From Telopea speciosissima (taxonomy: Eukaryota; Streptophyta; Magnoliopsida; Proteales; Proteaceae), in assembly GCF_018873765.1 (NCBI RefSeq), contig NC_057924.1:19091542-19155541 (forward strand): a stretch of DNA of 64,000 nt, given 5' to 3'. Positions 56,388 through 64,000 of this stretch are shown piece by piece. The notes under the pieces were generated by a model. It was not told the DNA's origin. It worked only from the letters and a program-made list of their open reading frames with translations, and did not search any database. Position 1 is the first letter of the stretch; every line of letters begins with the position of its first letter. The translations under genes were made by a program, and so were the position numbers.

Positions 56388-56880
56388 CATGGTTTGAGGA
56401 ATCGGTATTTGTGGAGACCATGATTTGAGGAGTAGTGGAGATCAATATCGATTCTTGGCTGATCCTGTATCGGTGGATCGATACGGATAAGGTTAAAAAT
56501 GTGAACATTTTTTAATTTTTCAAAGGAAATAATGGTAAATTTGTCCGATCCAAACCATGGTTTGAGGAATTGGTATTGGATCGGTCGATTTGTATCGATA
56601 TTGGTGGGGACCAATACCGATTCTTGATCGATCCCATATTGGTGGATCGGTACGGATAAAGGTAAAAATAAAGTTTTTTTTTTAAAATTTTTTTTATAGA
56701 AAACCTGACTGTTATAGACCAATCTAGATTAGTATCGACAGAGACCCATACCGAAACCGATTACGAAAAGCCTGATTTAGGCCAATGCGAACCGATCTAG
56801 ATCGGCATCGGCAGAGAATCGATACCAATACTGCTAACGATACCGATACCTATTACTAAAACCTTGATTGGAACATGTCC
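56388..56880. repeat. CCATGGTTTGAGG repeat, two and a half units
   Basis: CCATGGTTTGAGGAAT occurs at 56389 and 56556; GGTGGATCG(A/G)TACGGATAA at 56469 and 56642. Units are about 170 bp. The third unit (about 56700 onward) keeps GATCTAGAT and GATACC phrases only. Same family as 5697 and 14918. Confidence 0.7.
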
Positions 56881-57060
56881 TGCCTCTAAGTATGCGTGAT
56901 AGATCTTCATGCACAATCTTCATATTCCTGATAGTATATCTCTACTTTCCGATAAACTAAATAATTGTTCGCCACAAAAAAATAACTGAACTTAATGCTC
57001 TACTTGATTGATTGAATTGAAGTTTGATTCAAGGGAAAGAAACTGTGGAATTGAAATAAC

Positions 57061-57423
57061 TCACTTAGAACGTCTTTTAAAAGATTACGTGGTACGATTG
57101 GATCGAATAAGCCCTTAAAGATTAAATACGTACTCAACCGCTTGTGAACCATCAGGTACTCTCTTAGTCAATGTTTGTTCAATTACTTTTTTACTCGCAA
57201 ATGCAATGTAGACATTGGGTTCGACAATAATAATATCTCCTAATATACCAAAATTAACTGTCACCCCATTGGTTGTGGGAGATGTAAGGATTGATACATA
57301 GAATAATATTTTATTTGATTGATAATTATATAAAATAGAAGATATTTTAGCAATTTGCATCAAGCTCAAACTCCCTTCTTGCATGCGTGCTCCTCTAGAA
57401 GCATACAATATAATAAGAGGTCC
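57061..57423 (-). pseudogene. accD: Plastid accD fragment (nuclear plastid DNA)
   Basis: The minus strand encodes [47 protein letters not shown] and [18 protein letters not shown]. This is recognisably the C-terminal third of AccD, the beta subunit of the plastid acetyl-CoA carboxylase carboxyltransferase. After a frameshift near 57115 it continues as [19 protein letters not shown]. Outer ends are lost at both sides, and conserved positions are changed (the Gly-Gly before ARMQ is Arg-Gly), so it is a decayed nuclear copy of plastid DNA (NUPT). No flanking plastid gene was recognised. Standard annotation would not call it a gene. Confidence 0.9.
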
Positions 57424-57639
57424 CCTTCTTTATCATTGTATCCTTATCAATCCAAATCGTGTTGTATTGATATTTCTGTCTATAACATTTACAATTGAAA
57501 GTCTACCCAATAGAATAGCTGGACAGGAGAAACGTTTCAACAACCACTGATTAGTATTGTGTCCACTTCTTGAATTCAGCATGTTGAATGTACTAAATGG
57601 CCTCATTTTGTCAAAATGTTAGCATCTAATTCAAACAAA
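57424..57639. other. Non-coding spacer
   Basis: No gene is seen; sequence next to the accD fragment is not recognised as plastid. Confidence 0.3.
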
Positions 57640-57644
57640 ACATG

Positions 57645-59632
57645 TGTTCGAGTGGAATTCTCCTAATTGAGTTTTGAGATATTAAATGGTGTAAAAGGGT
57701 GAACTAGATGGATTGAAGAAACTAATACATATAAACTCTAGCACATTTAAATACTTCCTTAATTAATTTAGCACCACAAAAAAAGGAAAAAAAAGAGAGG
57801 AAAATATGGTACCCATAGGGCTCCACTTCTTAGAAAGTAAGTAAATGTGGACTTGGTGCCGCTTAGGAGACTTGAACCACCGATGAAGCTCCTGAAGCAA
57901 TTCTCCCAAGGGAGTAGCCGACTAGCTAGTAGTGAAACCCCTGGATCATAATTTTATAAAATTATTCACTATATGTTTTAGTTTACAAAATTGTATAGCG
58001 TTGAGTTTAGGTTTACAAAATTATCCACTACAGTCTTTTCCTTCTTTGCTTAGGCACAGTGCCTGGGTCCAATTAGGGCAAACTGCCCAAAAAACCTGAA
58101 TCGAGCTCTTAGATGGATTCTGGTCTGAGTCCATCTCTGGGTCTACCTGCAAACAGAGAAGGGATGGACTCATATGCGGATTCTGGCTTGAGTCTACCTC
58201 TGGGTCCACTTGGACTTTGTTATATATCCTTCCTTAAGACTTAACCTTTGGAGACCCTTTGGGACCCCTCCTACATTACCTAATTTGCTTTGTCACGTTT
58301 CTTTAGGCAACATTACTCTTACAGTGAGGCTTATCATACGTTGATCGACGACGAACCCTAGTAAACGAATCGTGAACTAATAGGTGAGTGGGTGTGGATT
58401 TGATTTATTTTGGAGAGTGTTTTGCATCATATTATGCTTGTATGTCATTTCTCATGCATACTCATTCTTGCATTATTATAACCATGTTTATGAAAATTGT
58501 GAATGTATACATTGTGAATGTGGTTTATTAGTGCCTTCGTCATGTTTATAATTGATCTGTCATGTGCCTTGTCGTGCTGGTACCCGGGTGATAGATGGTA
58601 TGGGACATTGATGCACCCGGAATACCTCTCGATACGTTAATATCATAAAGCATCATGTGGTTAGTACTATCATGTGGCTTGTCATGAGTCATGTCGTACT
58701 GGTACCCGGGTACTAGATGGTATGGGACTTTGATGCACCCGGAATACCTCTCGACACGATAGTTTATTTAGTATGCGGTTAGGGTTATGTTCCCCTTACT
58801 ACGACCCTTACCAACAGGGGTTTAGGTGTTGGGTAACTCAGGCTCCTTGTGTGTCTGAGGAGGTGTGAGGCCAAGTCAGGAATGAACATTGGTTATCGGG
58901 GTTTGCCTCTGGGTGGCGAGTGGTTTTGACTAGCGTGGGCCCCATTGTAACAATTGAGATTGCATCGTGGTGATAAGATAAATGATCCATGATGTTTTTC
59001 GAGTTGTTACAGTAGCAAGAACCTAGTGACTTAGATATGCTTGCTAGGTGGCTAATATTGCTAACTCATTCATGCATCATGGACTATGTATTATTGTTTG
59101 TGTGTTCCCCATCCCTTCACTGGGCTCAGTGTAGCTTACCCCTCTTTACGTAACCTTTTCAGATGCGTTGCAGGTGATGTTTTGATGGAAATCTCTGTGG
59201 CTCTTTCTTTCGGATATGTTTTACTCGGTGTTGCTGACGTGCAATCGGTAACTTCGGTCTATGATGTTGATTATTGTGCCAATGGGGCACTTGAATTGAG
59301 ACACTTATTTCTTTTGTTCCTTTTAAGTTTCCTCATTTGCATGGTATAAACTCTGTAATATTACCATTGTTCTTCGTTTAGAAAAGATGTAATATATTAA
59401 TTGTCTATTACTTAGACTTTTGAATTCTTTTATTAATTTAAACACTTTTGCACTTTTGTATCTACATTTACTTTTATTGTAAATGTATTTCTTCCCGCAC
59501 GCAGATGTACATATGAGTTGTATTGAGTTGACTATGATTCGAGCCACTGCATCGAGATCCTGGCGGTAGTTTAGGATGTTGGTAAGTATCCTAGTCATAC
59601 CAAAACCGTAGGGTGGGGGTTGGGGTGTGACA
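57645..59632 (+). mobile_element. Solo LTR B (Ty3/gypsy type), probable
   Basis: Ends GGTTGGGGTGTGACA, like LTR A. Upstream, TGTTCGAGTG is preceded by ACATG (57640-57644), and the right end is followed by ACATG (59633-59637), giving TG...CA with a 5-bp TSD over 1988 bp. The right end is firm; the left end rests on the TSD match and the TG start. Internal blocks CACTGGGCTCAGTG and GCAGGTGATG align by eye with LTR A on the opposite strand. GGTACCCGGGT.CTAGATGG and CACCCGGAATACCTCTCGA are repeated at 58580 and 58690, a duplication of about 111 bp. Confidence 0.6.
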
Positions 59633-59637
59633 ACATG

Positions 59638-60094
59638 GTTTATTTGATATTTTACCCTTAGCCTTATCCTTAACTTCCCTGCAACCCCCACCCCAGCCAA
59701 CCCCACCTCTGCTCGTTTGTCCGCTGGTAGATCCGATGACCCTATCCCTCCGGCCATGCTGCAACCCTGCCGCACCCTATAACCCATCTTCATTCTATAG
59801 TCAAAACCTACAACCCATCTTTAACCCTGCCCTTGCAATCGTCCATCCCAACCCCACCTATCTTATAACTTGAGTTTCTTCGGGGTGCATCAAACTACTG
59901 TCTCAGTGTGGCATCTCAGTATTATGGGTGGCATGGGAAAGTATGTGAACACCAAGGTATATGCCGTAGTCAAGAGTCGAGACCCTTCTGCTGATCAGCA
60001 CTCCATCGACAAAGTTGAGCGCTGCTTCTGTGCCTTCCCTACCGAACCCGACCCTAGCTGCTCTCTGTTTTTTATCTCATCATCTATCATCGTC
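59638..60094. other. Spacer between LTR B and LTR C with an unidentified open frame
   Basis: C-rich and CCCTGC-type phrases to about 59860, then a plus-strand open frame (59870-60187) with GKYVNTKVYAVVKSR and CFCAFPTEPDP that runs into LTR C at 60095. The peptide is not low complexity but I do not recognise it. It may be part of a captured or decayed gene interrupted by the LTR. Confidence 0.35.
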
Positions 60095-63000
60095 TGTAGG
60101 TGCAGCGGACAGAGGGTCGCTGGCATGCACCCCGGGGAAAGAAGGAAAATGGGAAAATGGGAGTCGCCACCTAGATTTAGGATCTAGGACCCATGAATGG
60201 TGCCCCTCCGCAGAAGGGGCGCTAATTTAACTCCAATGACTCAATGGATGGTCTGCCCCAGATCTCTGGGTAAGTGTCAAGTTACGGACTGGAAAGGTGT
60301 TAGGCACCCAGCAACCGCCCGGCCGACGGCCGGTCTTCCTAGACCAAACTCTGTTGTGTACTGTTGTGTTATACATATTATGCACCTAATTAAACTAATT
60401 TTTTTTTTGAAGATTTTTTTATTAACTTAATTGAAATTTATGAACCTAATTAGGCTAATTAAGATTAATGTTTTAATCCTAATTACTATTCCTAAGTTTG
60501 GTGATTATGTACATTATGCATCCTAATTAAGCTAATTAATGGATTTTACCTAAATTAAAAAGCCTAACTCTATGGTCAAAAACATGGTTGACTGTAAAAA
60601 AGAAAACCAAGTTTAATTATATTATGGAAAAGGACAATCATTGATAAGCAAAACAGCTCATAGGCCAAAATAGCCAAAATAGCCAAAATTATGAAAATGC
60701 CACTAAAGGGCCAAAATATGTACAAAGGCATGAAATCATATTTAAATGCTGTAAATAAGCAGAACATGATTAAATAACCTTAATCATCATGCATTTGGAT
60801 CATTAAGAGCACATGAAATGGCAAGGAAATGTGGGGTGGTAAAAATTACCAAAATACCCCTGTTATGGCAAACATGTAGAAAATGCATGATAATTCATGA
60901 AAATGCTGACTTATGCTTAAAACATGTTTATTAAATGTTAAAACATGCGGCAAAAGTAACAGGAGCCTTTCCGGGGTCCTAAGCAAGGTTTGGTCACAAA
61001 ATGACCAAAATGCCCCTAAGGGCAAAATGGCAAAAGTGTCAAAAGACACTTAGAATCAGTGTAGGCATCGAAAGTGATGTTAAACATCCTAAAATGACTG
61101 AACACACCAAATGATATTTCCAGAATGATAGCCTAGGCCCATGTTTGGTAAATTACCAAAATGCCCCTGGAGGGTGCAAATGACTTTGTATGCATATCTA
61201 TCAAGCATGATGGTCACGTATGCATATGAAAACATCCTAAACCATTCTAAAACAGCATGTCATGCATAAAAACATTTTTTCCTATTTTTCCAGAATTTTT
61301 CATTATAATTAGAAAAATGACATTTATACCCCTAAATGAGGTGGGAAATGTATAAAAACTATCAAACATACATGTCAGTGGATAATGATTCCATAAAATC
61401 AAGCATGATGAAATATGCATTCCATAATTTTTTTGTGAATTCTTATGCATTTATCTTATTTTTAATATTTTTTGAAATGCTAAAAAAGAAGGGAAAACAA
61501 AGAAAAATACAAAATCCCCATCACAGATCCGAATTGGATCAAACCAGAGCCCATTCCCACTAATCAAAACATGATCTTTAACATGGTCATAACACTTTTG
61601 TCCAAATACCCACCCACATTTTCAGATTTTACATAATCCGAAATCCTTTACAGGGGCAAAAATATCACAAAAAAAATGATTTGGAACTTGAGAAAATTAA
61701 TGAATGTCAAAAATAGTGACAAGCATCATCACTGAAAATTTCATATTTTAATCACTCTTGAATTATTTTTAACAGTTTTATAACTAAAAAACAACCTTTG
61801 TTGTAAAGAAAATCAAAACAAATACTTAGAAATAAGTAAAAAATATGGAAAAATACCCTTGAAGCGTGGAAGTGCCAGGGGTCAGCTTGAGAAACCTTTT
61901 TTTGACCGTAAGTATCGCCGGAAACCTCCAAAAGCCGCTCCAAGTGTGGTTGCTCCGAATGGCAAGAGTGGTGAAGAAGGGGTATTTACGGAATTTTATA
62001 TCAGTAATGGGGCATAACCTATGGATTTAGAAAACCATGGATGGAAAGAGGGGATCAAGGACTACGTGAAGGTAATTTTTCACTAATTTTTCTCCGTCCC
62101 TAACCTCTCTAAAACACCTCCTATTTATAGGAAAAAAATGTTCGAGGAAAGGTCTCAAAGACCCTTGGTGCATTAATGGCTAGGATAAGGAGTGATGGGC
62201 TGGCTTGCGTGTGGCCAGGCTTGCTGCGCAGCCTGGGCTTGCGTGTGCCTAGGCCTGTTGGGCAAGTGGGCATGGGTGATGGGCATTGTGTGGCTTAGCC
62301 TAAATGGTGGGGCTTTGTCCCCTACCGACAGTTCAGGTGGGTCGGGTCAGTCCGGGTTGATCCGGTCGGATCAATCCGGTCTGACTCAGGTCGATCAACT
62401 TTTTATTTTATTTTTCTCTCTTTCTTAAAGATTCCATTTTAAGGGCCCACATTCAAATATTGATATCTTCCAATCCGTGTGGCCGATTTTGACGTGCCAC
62501 ATATTTCCGCGAAGGTCTCAACCCGTACTTTTTATCCGTGTGACAGATATGGTCGGATTTTACCTAAAAATGGAACGGATATCGAGGAAAGCACATAAAT
62601 GGTGTTTCACACCGATCAAGGTCCAAATGATACCAAAATTACATGAAATTTTACGTGTAAGCACAATATGACCAAATAAAGTTATCCAAATGATTTCAGG
62701 TCACATCGGGTGGCTCGGGTACCAAGAACCATACCAGGGGCAAAATGATCATTTTCACAAAAGTTACCCGATTTGGCTGAAACTTTACGTGAAAACTTAA
62801 TATGACCAAATGAGGTCATCCAAAGTATTTTGGACTAAATCGGGTGGTCCAGATACCGAGAACCGTGCCAGGGGCAAAACGGTCATTTTCATGAAAGGTG
62901 TTGGATTTGGGTGAAACTTCAAATGTGAACTTAAAATGGTTAAATACGGCTATGTTAAGGGTTTAGGCTCTATTTGGGACAGTTTGGTTACAAAAAGTGG

Positions 63001-63104
63001 GGTAGGGGTAATTTGGTAATTCTTGCCATTCAGTCACCACACGAGTTACGTCCTTAACCATTTGCCAAGACATACTTCCAAGGTGTCAAAATGTGGTGTC
63101 TACA
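60095..63104 (-). mobile_element. Solo LTR C, probable
   Basis: On the minus strand it begins TGTAGACACCACATTTTG and ends CTGCACCTACA, so its first and last five bases are TGTAG and CTACA. Flanking pentamers TCGTC (60090-60094) and CCGTC (63105-63109) agree at four of five positions. Length 3010 bp. The GGTGGCGACTCCC block near its 3' end and the TGTAGACACC start are common in plant gypsy LTRs. No gag or pol. It contains a 134-bp tandem array at 62630-62960 and AAAATGCCCC-type repeats near 60850-61170. Confidence 0.6.
62630..62960. repeat. 134-bp tandem repeat, about 2.5 copies, inside LTR C
   Basis: TATGACCAAAT at 62667 and 62801; CGGGTGG at 62707 and 62841; CAGGGGCAAAA with following TCATTTTC at 62736 and 62870; CTTAA at 62796 and 62930. 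Every pair is 134 bp apart, so the period is exact although the copies have diverged. A third partial copy ends near 62960. Confidence 0.85.
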
Positions 63105-63109
63105 CCGTC

Positions 63110-64000
63110 ATCGTTCCGGATTTGCAATCCTATCTGGAGCCATCTTCAGCCCTGGCCCTACAATCGCCCCTGCTACCCCACCCCAGATCCAGAAGCGGCA
63201 GTTGTGGATCTCTCTCTCTCTCTCTCTCCCCCCCCCTAAGACACAAAATAGGCAAAGTGAGTGATTTGCTCTCTCGCTTTCTCCTCACTTTTCTTAAAAG
63301 TTTTTTGTTCGCAGTTCAACTTTCCTCCTCTATGGAAGGGTTGATTGCTTGGTAATCATCCCCCCAAAGAGTCTCAGGGACCCCTGATTTTACATAAAAG
63401 CTTCTACTTATAGGTTACTGTTATAGTACGCTTTGGAGCTTTTGAGGAACAAAGTTATCATCTTCCCCACTCTCATCATTTTCGTTAGCTGATCTCATTC
63501 CCTTAACCACCACTGATCTTTCTAACACTCTCTCTCTGGGACAAGATCAGACAGTGAATTGGTTTCCTTTCTGAATTCTGATCCAAAATTTGTTTTTCAA
63601 TTTCGGGTTTTAATGCCATTACCGGTTTAATCGCCTAATGTCTATCAGCTATAAAAATGAAAAAAAAGATAGAATCACAGATTTTATTGAGCTGCAGGTC
63701 TGGATGATACGTTGAGTTGCAGGGCGGGCTTGCACAGAACCATTGGGCGGGATTACAGGGGCAAGAGGGATTGTAGGAAGAAGAAGAAGGGGGAAGGGGA
63801 AGTGCGGTGCTGGTGGGGTGCTACAGGGGGTTGGGGCGTGTGGGCGTAGGGGCATGGCGGGAGCTGAACGGTCCAGCACTCGAAAACCACCCCAAAAACA
63901 AAGGGGGTTGGTCATTTCACATGTGGGGCCCAGGTGGGACCCACCAGTGAAATGACCACCCCACCCCTGTTTTTACTATCTTTTAGCTGGTTTGGATGCT
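63110..64000. other. Non-coding right flank
   Basis: Contains a (TC)n plus C run at 63211-63236, pyrimidine-rich leader-like sequence, and at the end (63906-63953) an inverted repeat GGTCATTTCAC and GTGAAATGACC around GTGGGGCCCAGGTGGGAC. The same phrases occur in the dispersed repeats at 37010 and 53463. No gene is called; the G-rich frames at 63649-63955 are compositional. Confidence 0.45.

Noticed and set aside
57840-57940. tRNA-like phrase (GAGACTTGAACCACCGATG)
   Set aside because: Resembles an inverted TPsiC arm, but no acceptor stem or anticodon arm pairs around it.

Overview
The window looks like nuclear DNA of a flowering plant, most likely a woody eudicot or magnoliid rather than a grass. 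It is AT-rich. Spliced plant genes with conserved intron positions are spread thinly among transposable elements of almost every plant class. Four genes with intact coding potential and one partial gene could be reconstructed by joining exons across GT-AG introns. The species cannot be named from the sequence.

Layout. 1-3.6 kb: last exon of a RABA-type Rab GTPase (+); its first exon is not in the window. 3.6-6.4 kb: a large foldback repeat and a hAT-like element with a target-site duplication (TSD). 7.3-11.6 kb: a five-coding-exon RING-H2 E3 ubiquitin ligase of the MBR/HIP1 type (-). 12-24.4 kb: repeats only, including a 5'-truncated LINE with a 15-bp TSD, a 3.3-kb solo LTR with a perfect 5-bp TSD, a hAT-like element with an 8-bp TSD and a second LINE tail. 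24.8-25.1 kb: an intronless gene for a small single-pass membrane protein (-). 26.2-27.0 kb: an RTE-type LINE relic. 27.6-34.3 kb: an eight-exon gene (-) for a PDAP1/PP28-type 28-kDa heat- and acid-stable phosphoprotein, with a LINE relic in one intron.

34.9-41.5 kb: four TIR elements, namely a 1.05-kb element carrying a minisatellite, a Tourist-like MITE, a Mutator-like element with a perfect 9-bp TSD, and a second copy of the hAT-like family. 41.7-47.7 kb: an apparently intact two-ORF LINE (-), with ORF1 and ORF2 overlapping as ATGA. 48.4-51.9 kb: two adjacent MITEs sharing a 9-bp repeat, a second foldback copy and a second Mutator-like element. 52.6-55.0 kb: a five-exon GDSL esterase/lipase gene (-), whose last exon has to be found by splicing and whose introns hold foldback elements. 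57.1-57.4 kb: a decayed fragment of plastid accD. 57.6-63.1 kb: two further probable solo LTRs.

The genes share no pathway and sit together only by chromosomal position. The main story is layered transposon insertion with many readable target-site duplications. I see no bacterial-type system, CRISPR array, rRNA or convincing tRNA. The most interesting objects are the intact LINE with coupled ORFs, the minisatellite-bearing TIR element, the two Mutator-like elements with non-transposon interiors, and the MITE pair carrying TGACGTCA palindromes.
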